Positions 8,316 through 15,781 of a stretch of 48,955 bases of DNA are shown piece after piece. Each line of letters begins with the position of its first letter. Position 1 is the first letter of the stretch. The notes under the pieces were generated by a model. That model had not been told where the DNA came from. It ran no database searches and was given only the letters and a program-made list of their open reading frames with translations. The translations under genes were made by a program, and so were the position numbers. Source of the stretch: Pirellulales bacterium (GTDB lineage Bacteria; Planctomycetota; Planctomycetia; Pirellulales; JACPPG01). The stretch lies in the NCBI GenBank assembly GCA_036490175.1, contig DASXEJ010000112.1:1-48955 (forward strand), read 5' to 3'.

Positions 8316-10616
8316 ATGCCGCGCCTGCATCTGCGTTGGCTACTGGTGGTTGTCGTCCTGGTTGCCGCGCTGGCGCAGGACGCGCGAGCGGATGTCACCG
8401 CCGAGCAAGTGCGGGAGGCCATCGACCTGGGTGTCACCTTTCTCAGACGCTCGCAGTTCAAAGACGGCTCTTGGCAAGAAGTTTCTCCGTTGATGCCCGG
8501 TGGCGTCACGGCCTTGTGTACACTGGCTCTACTAAACTCTGGCGTTCCCAAAGACGATCCGCAGATTCAAGCCTCGCTCGAGATCTTGCGCGCCATACCG
8601 CCACAGGCAAATTATGTAGTGGCGCTTGAAACCATGGTCTTCAGCATCGCCGAGCCCGAGAAAGATGCGGCCTTGCTTCGCCGCAATGTGCAATGGCTTG
8701 AAGAATCGCAAAAGCGCGACGCACGCAACCGTGGCATGTGGGCGTATCCGCTGGGACCAGGGGACAACTCGAATTCGCAATTCGCAATTCTGGCGATGTA
8801 CGAAGCGCAACGAGCGGGCATTGCAGTTGGTACCACGAATCTGCGCGCGGCACTTGCCTACTGGCACGCCGCGCAAAACTCGGATGGGTCGTGGGGTTAT
8901 CAGCCCGGGCATGAGGGGACCGGCAGCATGACCTGTGCCGGTATCGGCGCGGTGGCGCTGACGCTCGATATTCTGGAAGAAGGAGATGCAACGGTCGAAG
9001 GAAATCGCGTCCGCTGCTGCCGGCCGCAGCGCAATTTGCCGTCGATCGATCGGGCCCTGGAGTGGCTGGCCCGCCATTTCTCGGTCCGCAGCAACCCGAA
9101 TAATGGCATGTGGCCCCTGTACTACCTGTATGGCCTGGAGCGTGCGGGTCGCTTGACGAATCAGCGCTTTATCGGCCGGCACGATTGGTATCGCGAGGGG
9201 TCCGAGGCGCTCATCGGGCAACAGGACCGTGTATCGGGTGCGTGGATCGAACGTGGGCTGGGCGAGCGCAATGCCAACATCGGCACCAGTTTCGCGCTAT
9301 TGTTTCTGGCCAAAGGGCGGCGACCAGTCGTCGTGGCGAAGCTCAAGCACCATCCCGAGGATGATTGGAATCATCATCGCAAGGATCTGGCGCATGTCGT
9401 CGCCTATGCGGAGAAACGTTGGAAGCGCGACCTGACCTGGCAGATCATCGATCTCGACGCGGCGGTCGAAGACCTCTTGGAAGCGCCGGTGTTATATCTT
9501 GGCGGCGAGCTCGCGCCTGAGGTCAGCGACGACCAATGCCACATGCTGCGCGACTACGTGAATCGCGGCGGCTTCATTTTCGCCGACGCCGTGTGCGAAG
9601 GCCAGGACTTCGACCGCGGTTTCCGCGCGCTGATGGAGCGCGTCTTTCCCGAGCCCGATTTCAAGCTGCGCCTGCTGCCTCCTGAGCATCCCATCTGGTC
9701 GGCCGAGGAGCCTGTCGATGCGAAATTTCAACGCTCGCTGTGGGGTATCGATCTCGGCTGCCGCACCTGCGTGGCATATTGTCCCGAGAACTTGTCGTGC
9801 TACTGGGAATTGGCGCGCCCTCATCGCGAGAAGAAATATCCAGCCGAGATCGAAGGACGCGTCGACGCCGCTAAGAAAATCGGCGTCAACGTGCTGGCCT
9901 ACGCCACCAATCGCGATCCCAAATACAAGCTCGACCTGCCGCAGTTAGCCGGCGCTGGACCTCAGGAAGCCTTCCAGCGCGCCAAAGTTTACGTCGCCAC
10001 GGTCAAGCACACTGGTGGTGGGCACCTAGCCCCGCTGGCGCTACCGAATCTGCTGCGCTATCTCTCCGGCGAGTTAGGCATCCGCGCGAACACTGACGAA
10101 CGCGAGCTCGGGCTGGCCGAGGATCGCGTGTTCGAATTCCCCATCCTCTTTATGCACGGGCGCGACAAATTCGCCTTAAGCGAATTGGAGCGCAGCAAGC
10201 TGAAGACGTATCTGGAACGAGGGGGAGTACTGTTCGCTGACGCGATCTGTACGAGCGAATTGTTTGCCAATTCCTTTCGCCAAGAGATGGCGACTATTTT
10301 CCCAGAGCACCCGCTGGAAAAGATCCCCTCGGACGATTCTCTGTTCACGCCAAAATATGGCGGCTTCAACCTGCCGAAAGTGGGACGTCGCGAGGCGCTC
10401 GCTGCGGAAGGCCCCGCAGCACCCAAGTCGATCGTTCGCGAGGTCGAGCCGGACTTGGAAGGCGTGCGATTGGGAGACCGTTACGCCGTGGTCTTCTCGC
10501 GCTTCGATCTGAGCTGCGCACTGGAGAAGCATGAGACTGTCGAGTGCCTGGGCTATACCGCAGACTCGGCAGCGCGGATTGGTCTGAATGTGCTGCTGTA
10601 TGCACTCGAACAGTAG
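8316..10616 (+). CDS. Squalene-cyclase-like alpha/alpha toroid fused to two DUF4159 units
   Basis: A 766-residue exported protein. Residues 1-25 are a signal peptide (hydrophobic VVVVLVAALA, cleavage near ARA). Residues of about 30-300 are a prenyltransferase/squalene-oxidase-like toroid: QW-type repeats are seen as SQFKDGSWQE (about 46-55), AAQNSDGSWGYQ (about 190) and NGMWPLYYLYGLER (about 264). The rest holds two related DUF4159 units. Each has a hydrophobic strand, then L-x-x-Y-x-x-R/E-G-G-F/V-x-F-A-D-A-x-C, then F-R-x-x-M/E and F-P-E; the shared core is near residues 410-450 and 625-665. DUF4159 is a ThuA/flavodoxin-like fold often encoded beside MoxR-vWA clusters; one such cluster lies about 12 kb away on the other strand. 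No Asp-rich cyclase motif (DxDD) is visible, so terpene cyclisation is unlikely. Function unknown. Confidence 0.87.
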   Translation: MPRLHLRWLLVVVVLVAALAQDARADVTAEQVREAIDLGVTFLRRSQFKDGSWQEVSPLMPGGVTALCTLALLNSGVPKDDPQIQASLEILRAIPPQANYVVALETMVFSIAEPEKDAALLRRNVQWLEESQKRDARNRGMWAYPLGPGDNSNSQFAILAMYEAQRAGIAVGTTNLRAALAYWHAAQNSDGSWGYQPGHEGTGSMTCAGIGAVALTLDILEEGDATVEGNRVRCCRPQRNLPSIDRALEWLARHFSVRSNPNNGMWPLYYLYGLERAGRLTNQRFIGRHDWYREGSEALIGQQDRVSGAWIERGLGERNANIGTSFALLFLAKGRRPVVVAKLKHHPEDDWNHHRKDLAHVVAYAEKRWKRDLTWQIIDLDAAVEDLLEAPVLYLGGELAPEVSDDQCHMLRDYVNRGGFIFADAVCEGQDFDRGFRALMERVFPEPDFKLRLLPPEHPIWSAEEPVDAKFQRSLWGIDLGCRTCVAYCPENLSCYWELARPHREKKYPAEIEGRVDAAKKIGVNVLAYATNRDPKYKLDLPQLAGAGPQEAFQRAKVYVATVKHTGGGHLAPLALPNLLRYLSGELGIRANTDERELGLAEDRVFEFPILFMHGRDKFALSELERSKLKTYLERGGVLFADAICTSELFANSFRQEMATIFPEHPLEKIPSDDSLFTPKYGGFNLPKVGRREALAAEGPAAPKSIVREVEPDLEGVRLGDRYAVVFSRFDLSCALEKHETVECLGYTADSAARIGLNVLLYALEQ

Positions 10617-10751
10617 CGCGACGTGAAACTGCAATAAGTCTCGACCGGCCCGGAGCCCGCGGCGATTTGCACGATTCGCCTTTGATCAGGGGGTCATCCA
10701 AAGAGATCCCCTCAGATGACGGGCGCCTTTCGCACGGGGCATCGCCTTGAA

Positions 10752-10780
10752 TTGCGACTCCTGCGACGGGCGGTTAGCAT
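10752..10780 (+). promoter_or_regulatory. Candidate sigma-70-type promoter for the Gfo/Idh/MocA gene
   Basis: TTGCGA (10752-10757), a 17-base spacer and TAGCAT (10775-10780) match four of six bases in each box. Transcription would begin near 10787, which fits translation starting at 10846 and excludes the upstream in-frame ATG at 10747. Weak evidence; no experimental support. Confidence 0.33.
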
Positions 10781-10845
10781 ACAGCAGTGTTGGCCAATGG
10801 TTTCGCGTGCAGTTTCTTCCGTCGTTCACCAATGCAGAGTTTGCC

Positions 10846-12147
10846 ATGACGCATTCGTCCTTCACACGTCGAGAGTTCCTTCACCGGGCGGCATTGGCTG
10901 GCACTGGCATCGCCGCCGTTAGCGCCGCTCCCAAGCTGTTGCTGGCCGCCCCGCGTTCGCCGAATGAAAAGCTCAATATCGGCGTCGTTGGCGTGGCGGC
11001 CCAAGGTGCGTACAACCTGGGCAACGTGGCTACGGAGAATATCGTCGCACTGTGCGACATCGACGAACAACGCCTAGGCGTCGCCGCCGAGAAGTTTCCC
11101 GCGGCAAAGAAATATGCCGACTATCGGCGGATGTTGGATCAGCCCGATCTCGACGCGGTGGTCGTCGCCACGCCCGATCATTCGCATGCAATCCCGGTCG
11201 TGTGGGCGCTGAAGCGCGGGCTAGATGTCTACTGCGAAAAGCCGTTGGCGCACTCTGTATACGAGGTTCGCCAGATTCGCGATTGGGCCGCGCGGAAAAA
11301 AGCCGTCACGCAAATGGGCACGCAGATCCACGCCGGCGATAATTACCGCCGCGTCGTCGAACTGGTACAAGCCGGCGCACTCGGCAAGATCAATCGCGTC
11401 CATGTTTGGAAAGATGGCGACTCGCGCATCGGCAATGGCAAACGCGTTAAGGACGGGACTCCACCGTCGTACGTCGACTACGACCTATGGATCGGGCCCG
11501 CCCCGATGCGGCCGTTCGATGCGTCGCACTTCCATTTCAATTGGCGCTACTGGTGGGACTTCGGCGGCGGCACCCTGGGAGACTTTGGCTGTCACTTTAT
11601 GGACCTACCCTTCTGGGCTCTAGGGCTGCGCTATCCGACCAGCGTCGAGGCCAAAGGCGAGATCACCTACACCGGCGACAACGACGTGCCCGACAACATG
11701 CAGGTCGACTATCAATTTCCCGCACGCGGCGACCAGCCGCCTGTGCAACTCACGTGGTATCACGGAAAGTGGCGGCCCGAGGGTGCCGAGGCCTATGGCA
11801 AGGCGAACGCGGTGCTGTTTGAAGGTGAACGCGGCCGGTTGCTGGCCGACTACGGTACGCACAAGCTGTTTCTCGAGCCGGGGATTTCGGCAGATACTCC
11901 CCCGCAGACGATTCCAGCCTCGATCGGGCATCATCAGGAATGGATTCAGGCCTGCAAGACCCGTGGCGAAACCACCTGCAACTTCGACTACTCGGGTGCG
12001 CTGGCCGAAGCAGTGCTATTGGGCAACGTGTCGTATCGCGCCGGCGGCAAGCGTTTGGACTGGGATGCCGAACGTTTGAAGGCCACCAACTGCCCCGAGG
12101 CTGACAATTTCTTACAGCGCGAGTATCGACCCGGCTGGACGTTGTAA
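10846..12147 (+). CDS. Gfo/Idh/MocA family oxidoreductase, Tat-exported
   Basis: A 433-residue NAD(P)-dependent oxidoreductase. The start at 10846 gives a twin-arginine signal at once (TRREFL, residues 7-12) with an Ala-rich hydrophobic stretch and a LAAP cleavage region near residue 36. The Rossmann domain follows: NIGVVGVAAQG (glycine-rich loop), VALCDID, then the D-x-V-V-V-A-T-P-D-H-S-H strand and the family EKP motif (CEKPLAHS). The C-terminal alpha/beta sheet domain contains YDLWIGPAP and FNWRYWWDFGGGTLGDFGCHFMD, as in planctomycete Tat-type members. Substrates are probably sugars or inositols with the cofactor bound before export; the specific substrate cannot be read. It may share a transcript with the downstream SDR gene, 113 bases away, although a GC-rich hairpin sits between them. 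Confidence 0.92.
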   Translation: MTHSSFTRREFLHRAALAGTGIAAVSAAPKLLLAAPRSPNEKLNIGVVGVAAQGAYNLGNVATENIVALCDIDEQRLGVAAEKFPAAKKYADYRRMLDQPDLDAVVVATPDHSHAIPVVWALKRGLDVYCEKPLAHSVYEVRQIRDWAARKKAVTQMGTQIHAGDNYRRVVELVQAGALGKINRVHVWKDGDSRIGNGKRVKDGTPPSYVDYDLWIGPAPMRPFDASHFHFNWRYWWDFGGGTLGDFGCHFMDLPFWALGLRYPTSVEAKGEITYTGDNDVPDNMQVDYQFPARGDQPPVQLTWYHGKWRPEGAEAYGKANAVLFEGERGRLLADYGTHKLFLEPGISADTPPQTIPASIGHHQEWIQACKTRGETTCNFDYSGALAEAVLLGNVSYRAGGKRLDWDAERLKATNCPEADNFLQREYRPGWTL

Positions 12148-12166
12148 GCCGCTAGCTCCGGGTGAT

Positions 12167-12182
12167 GCGCCGTCTGCGGCGC
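12167..12182 (+). terminator. GC-rich hairpin, possible weak terminator
   Basis: GCGCCG, loop TCTG, then CGGCGC form a perfect 6-bp stem 19 bases after the Gfo/Idh/MocA stop codon. The T-run (ATTTT) comes only about 10-15 bases later, so intrinsic termination is doubtful. Confidence 0.3.
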
Positions 12183-12260
12183 GTGCAGGGCATGTGATAT
12201 TTTGTTGCCCGGAGATACCTTGGTGCTACGCGCACCTCACACAAATTCACGGGAGATGTC

Positions 12261-13028
12261 ATGCAGATCAAGGGTGCCGCGTTCCTGGTTACCGGCGGCG
12301 GTTCGGGCTTGGGGGCGGCCACGGTCTGCGAAATCGTTTCTGCTGGGGGGAACGCCGTAATCGCGGACGTCAATGAACCGGTGGGCCGCGCATTGGCCGC
12401 GGAACTGGGTGACGCGGCACGCTTCGTTAAAACCGACGTTACTGATGAGGCTAGCGTACGTGCTGCTGTGGCCGAGGCCGCAGGCGCGTACGGTGGACTG
12501 CGCGGAGCGGTTAATTGTGCCGGCATCGGAATCGCCTCCCGCGTGTTAGGCAAGGACGGGCCGCATGATCTTGCGATGTTCGCACGCGTGGTGTGGATCA
12601 ACCTGATCGGTACGTTCAACGTCATCCGCCTGGCGGCAGCTGCGATTTCCGAACAGCCACCATTGGCCGACGGCGAGCGCGGCGTAATTGTGAATACGGC
12701 CAGCGTCGCCGCCTTCGACGGGCAGATCGGCCAGGCGGCCTACTCCGCCTCAAAAGGGGGCGTGGTGGGCATGACGCTGCCTATCGCTCGCGAGTTGGCC
12801 CGCGTCGGAATCCGCGTGCTGACGATCGCGCCAGGGCTGTTCGATACGCCGATGATGGCGGCGTTGCCGGAAGAGGCCAAAGCGTCGTTGGGCCTGCAGG
12901 TTCCGTTCCCACCACGGCTGGGCCAACCGAACGAGTTCGCGGCCCTGGTGCGGCACATGGTCGAGAACAGCATGCTCAACGGCGAGACAGTCCGTCTCGA
13001 CGGCGCCATTCGGATGGCACCCAAATAG
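12261..13028 (+). CDS. SDR, type-2 3-hydroxyacyl-CoA dehydrogenase (HSD17B10-like)
   Basis: A 255-residue classical short-chain dehydrogenase with a GGGAG ribosome binding site before the ATG. Seen: the cofactor loop TGGGSGLG (11-18), NCAG (85-88), catalytic Ser148, Tyr161 and Lys165 (YSASK), and PG-LFDTPM. Several stretches closely match animal mitochondrial HSD17B10 (type-2 3-hydroxyacyl-CoA dehydrogenase) as I know it: [38 protein letters not shown] and the C-terminal LDGAIRM. An Asp after the second strand (residue 36) suggests NAD rather than NADP. The likely reaction is NAD-dependent oxidation of short-chain 3-hydroxyacyl-CoA, in fatty acid or branched-chain amino acid breakdown. No other beta-oxidation gene is adjacent. 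Confidence 0.9.
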   Translation: MQIKGAAFLVTGGGSGLGAATVCEIVSAGGNAVIADVNEPVGRALAAELGDAARFVKTDVTDEASVRAAVAEAAGAYGGLRGAVNCAGIGIASRVLGKDGPHDLAMFARVVWINLIGTFNVIRLAAAAISEQPPLADGERGVIVNTASVAAFDGQIGQAAYSASKGGVVGMTLPIARELARVGIRVLTIAPGLFDTPMMAALPEEAKASLGLQVPFPPRLGQPNEFAALVRHMVENSMLNGETVRLDGAIRMAPK

Positions 13029-13110
13029 AACGCGTGTCTCGGGTCCCCCCATGCAAAGTCGGCCAGCTTGGCCGTGCAGAGCAGCATCACAGACGGTGCG
13101 GGGGCCTATG

Positions 13111-13839
13111 TCAGCAGCTTGCCTTGGCTCGCTCGGTCAGTTTAGCCACAACTTCGCCGAACTGCTTGCGCACTTCGGTGTAGCCGGCTACGGTTTTCTT
13201 TCCCGGCGCACGGACATAGTCGAGGATGATTTTCTCGGCTGCTACGAATTCGTCCGCAACTTCGGCCACGGCCGTGGCGATGCCAAGCGGAATGCTGGTT
13301 ACGCCGTTGGTATCGCCATGTAATAGGTCCCCTTGCGAGACCATCAGCCCGCCCACGCGCACTGGCAATCCCAGGTGCAGCATGTGGCAATAGCCGTGCG
13401 AACAAATCGTGCTGCCGGTGAAGACCGGATAGCCGATCGCGCGAACCTGGTCCAAGTCGCGTCCGCCGCCGCTGGTCACCAGGCCCACCGAACCGTAGGC
13501 CTGATAAGTGGAGCACATGATCTCGCCGAACGTAGCAGCGACGGCCGGATCGTCGAGATCCTGAAAAACCACCACGGCCGGTCCTGGCAAGTCAGCAAAC
13601 AGGGCCAGTTGCTTCTCGATCGAGCCGTAAGCGTCTCCGCCCGCCGGTGCGGCATCACTGCGGAACGCTGTCGTGCAGGCAAATCCAACCATCGGCGGCA
13701 TTTCGGGAAAGCACGAGCGAATCCGTCCGTCCATGTAGCCGCGATTACGGGGTATCGCGTCGAAAAGCTCGATGACGTTACAAATCGTCGGCGTGTCGAA
13801 CTTCTGCAGCTTATCGAGCGTCGCTTGTGTAATCGGCAT
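13111..13839 (-). CDS. RraA-family protein (aldolase-like fold)
   Basis: A 242-residue protein of the RraA / HMG-aldolase family. Recognisable features: an N-terminal LDKLQKFDTPTICNV helix, the D-L-D-D-P-A strand, FGEIM, GLVTSGGGRDLDQV with the G-x-x-R-D motif, YPVFTGSTICSHG, and VSQGDLLHGDTNGV where the D-x-x-x-x-D/E metal and substrate residues usually lie. In this family the fold serves RNase E inhibitors (RraA), 4-hydroxy-4-methyl-2-oxoglutarate aldolases and oxaloacetate decarboxylases. The length exceeds E. coli RraA (161 aa) and fits the aldolase-like branch. It is read in the same direction as glnA but is cut off from it by the terminator at 13913-13949, so it has its own promoter or is weakly read through. 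Substrate undetermined. Confidence 0.85.
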   Translation of the reverse strand: MPITQATLDKLQKFDTPTICNVIELFDAIPRNRGYMDGRIRSCFPEMPPMVGFACTTAFRSDAAPAGGDAYGSIEKQLALFADLPGPAVVVFQDLDDPAVAATFGEIMCSTYQAYGSVGLVTSGGGRDLDQVRAIGYPVFTGSTICSHGYCHMLHLGLPVRVGGLMVSQGDLLHGDTNGVTSIPLGIATAVAEVADEFVAAEKIILDYVRAPGKKTVAGYTEVRKQFGEVVAKLTERAKASC

Positions 13840-13912
13840 CAGAAATTACCTGTACTTTGAATAGAACGCATCATTCACACGCCACGGGCCGCAGCACGAA
13901 CCAACGTCCAAC

Positions 13913-13949
13913 AAAAAAGCTGGGCTGGCAGCCAAGCTACCAACCCAGC
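13913..13949 (-). terminator. Rho-independent terminator of glnA
   Basis: Read on the minus strand: a 14-bp stem (GCTGGGTTGGTAGC pairing with GCTGCCAGCCCAGC, two G-T wobbles), a 3-base TTG loop and then six T residues. It lies about 120 bases after the glnA stop and 74 bases before the RraA-family start codon. This is the clearest intrinsic terminator in the window. Confidence 0.9.
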
Positions 13950-14072
13950 GTTCTGAGTCAAGCGAACTCGTTTCCAGGCTTGCGCTCTCGTTAGGAGCGA
14001 GGCCTCGCGCTGGGACTTTCGGCTCGTTACGACAAATGGCCAGTGGCCGATCGCCGGCGTCGACAATGAGCT

Positions 14073-15485
14073 TTAGATGTCATAGTACAGGCAAAACTCG
14101 TAGGGATGCGGACGCAACCGCATGGCGTCAACCTCTTTTTCCGTCTTGTAATGGATCCAAGTACTCACCACATCCTCGGTGAACACATCGCCGCGGAGCA
14201 TGAACTCGTGATCCGATTTGAGTGCGCTTAGCGCCTCGTCCAGGGCACCCGGCGTCTTGGGCACCTTGGCCAACTCCTCCGGAGCGAGGTCGTAGATATC
14301 CTTGTCGAGCGGATCGCCCGGATTGATCTTATTCTGGATGCCGTCGATGACCGCCATCAACATGGCCGAGAAGGCCAGGTACGGATTGCAGCTAGGATCG
14401 GGGCAGCGGAACTCGACACGTTTGGCCTTGGGGCTGGCGCTGTACATCGGAATGCGGCACGACGCCGACCGATTGCGTTGCGAGTAGGCCAAGTTCACCG
14501 GAGCCTCGTAACCCGGCACCAAGCGCTTGTAGCTGTTGGTCGTTGGGTTGCTGAAGGCCAAAATCGCCGGGGCATGCTTCAAAAGCCCACCGATGGCGTG
14601 CAGGGCCATCTCGCTCAGGCCCGCGTACCCGCTTCCCGCGAACAAGGGCTCGCTCCCTTTCCACAGCGAAATATGCGTGTGCATGCCGGAGCCATTGTCG
14701 CCGTAAAGCGGCTTGGGCATGAAGGTGACGGTCTTGTTGTGCTTCTTGGCCACGTTCTTGATGATGTACTTGTACATGCACATCTGGTCAGCCATTTTGA
14801 CCAGGTTCTGGAAGCGCAGGTCGATCTCGCATTGACCGGCCGTAGCCACTTCGTGGTGCTGTGCTTCAACGTCCATGCCGCAGTCGATCATCGTCTGCAT
14901 CATCTCGTTGCGGATGTCCATCAATTGATCCGCTGGCGGCACCGGGAAATAACCTTCCTTGTGACGCAGCTTGTACCCCAGGTTCGGACTTTCAACCCGG
15001 CCGCGGTTCCATTCCCCCTCGATGCTATCCAGATGGTAATAGGCTTCGTTCGCGCGGGAGTCGAAACGCACGTCGTCGAAGACGAAAAACTCGGCCTCGG
15101 GGCCGATATAGCAAGTGTCGGCAATGCCCGTGCTCTTCAAATAGTTGACGGCTTTGCGGGCCACGTTGCGCGGATCGCGCGAGTAATCCTCGCGCGTGAT
15201 CGGATCCTGGATATTGCAAATCATCGACAGCGTCGGCAGCGTCGTGAACGGATCCAGCACAGCCGTCTCGGGTTGCGGCACCAGGATCATGTCGCTTTCG
15301 TTGATCGCTTGCCAGCCTCGGATGCTGGAGCCGTCGAATCCGAGACCATCTTCAAAGACGTCTTCGTCCAGCTTGTTCACCGGGATGGTGAAATGCTGCC
15401 AGATCCCTGGAAAGTCCATGAAGCGCAGATCGATCGCTTTGACGTTTTTCTCACGACAAAGTGCCAAAACTTCTTTTGGTTTCAC
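14073..15485 (-). CDS. glnA: Glutamine synthetase type I (GSI-beta)
   Basis: A 470-residue glutamine synthetase, which makes glutamine from glutamate, ammonia and ATP as a cytoplasmic dodecamer. The start is GTG (15485) with a strong AAAGGAG 6 bases upstream. Family motifs are intact: DGSSIRGW, the GPEAEFF metal-site strand, [14 protein letters not shown] loop (here [16 protein letters not shown]), [22 protein letters not shown] in short form, and [15 protein letters not shown]. Tyr398 (counting Met; conventional Tyr397) lies in IYDLAPEE, the site adenylylated in proteobacterial GSI-beta enzymes, so control by adenylylation is possible. The length equals that of the E. coli enzyme. A sigma-54-like promoter lies upstream and a strong terminator downstream, so it is probably monocistronic. 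Confidence 0.98.
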   Translation of the reverse strand: MKPKEVLALCREKNVKAIDLRFMDFPGIWQHFTIPVNKLDEDVFEDGLGFDGSSIRGWQAINESDMILVPQPETAVLDPFTTLPTLSMICNIQDPITREDYSRDPRNVARKAVNYLKSTGIADTCYIGPEAEFFVFDDVRFDSRANEAYYHLDSIEGEWNRGRVESPNLGYKLRHKEGYFPVPPADQLMDIRNEMMQTMIDCGMDVEAQHHEVATAGQCEIDLRFQNLVKMADQMCMYKYIIKNVAKKHNKTVTFMPKPLYGDNGSGMHTHISLWKGSEPLFAGSGYAGLSEMALHAIGGLLKHAPAILAFSNPTTNSYKRLVPGYEAPVNLAYSQRNRSASCRIPMYSASPKAKRVEFRCPDPSCNPYLAFSAMLMAVIDGIQNKINPGDPLDKDIYDLAPEELAKVPKTPGALDEALSALKSDHEFMLRGDVFTEDVVSTWIHYKTEKEVDAMRLRPHPYEFCLYYDI

Positions 15486-15613
15486 GGTGGCTCCTTTCGC
15501 TCACAAATAAACCCAGAAAGAACGTTAAATCTCGCCCAGAGATTCTTCCTCCGCGGCTCGCTTTCGCGAGCGCCAGACGGCGTCTCGGGCTGAGAAGTAA
15601 AAAGCTGCAAAAC

Positions 15614-15628
15614 GCAAACCAGTTGCCA
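15614..15628 (-). promoter_or_regulatory. Candidate sigma-54 promoter of glnA
   Basis: On the minus strand TGGCA-N6-TTGC reads with the GG and GC doublets exactly 12 bases apart, as in the -24/-12 consensus TGGCACG-N4-TTGC. It would start transcription near 15602, giving a leader of about 115 bases. The leader holds a small hairpin (GCTCGC-TTTC-GCGAGC, about 15556-15571). Sigma-54 control of glnA is well known in proteobacteria; its use here is inference. No convincing NtrC pair of sites was found. Confidence 0.5.
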
Positions 15629-15781
15629 TTCCGTCGGCGGAACCCGAATGATAGGAGCTAATTTGCTGTTTGCAATTCGCCGCGAAGGAATTCCGCAAAA
15701 ATTCGGCACCACGATTCTGCCCAACTTTTGCGCAAATGATGGCACTCCGGATGGCAAACGCCTAGTCGGCACCGCAGATGA

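Noticed and set aside
15740..15756. TGGCAC plus a downstream TGGCA, a second sigma-54-like site near glnA
   Set aside because: It faces the plus strand, where no gene starts nearby, and lacks the TTGC element.
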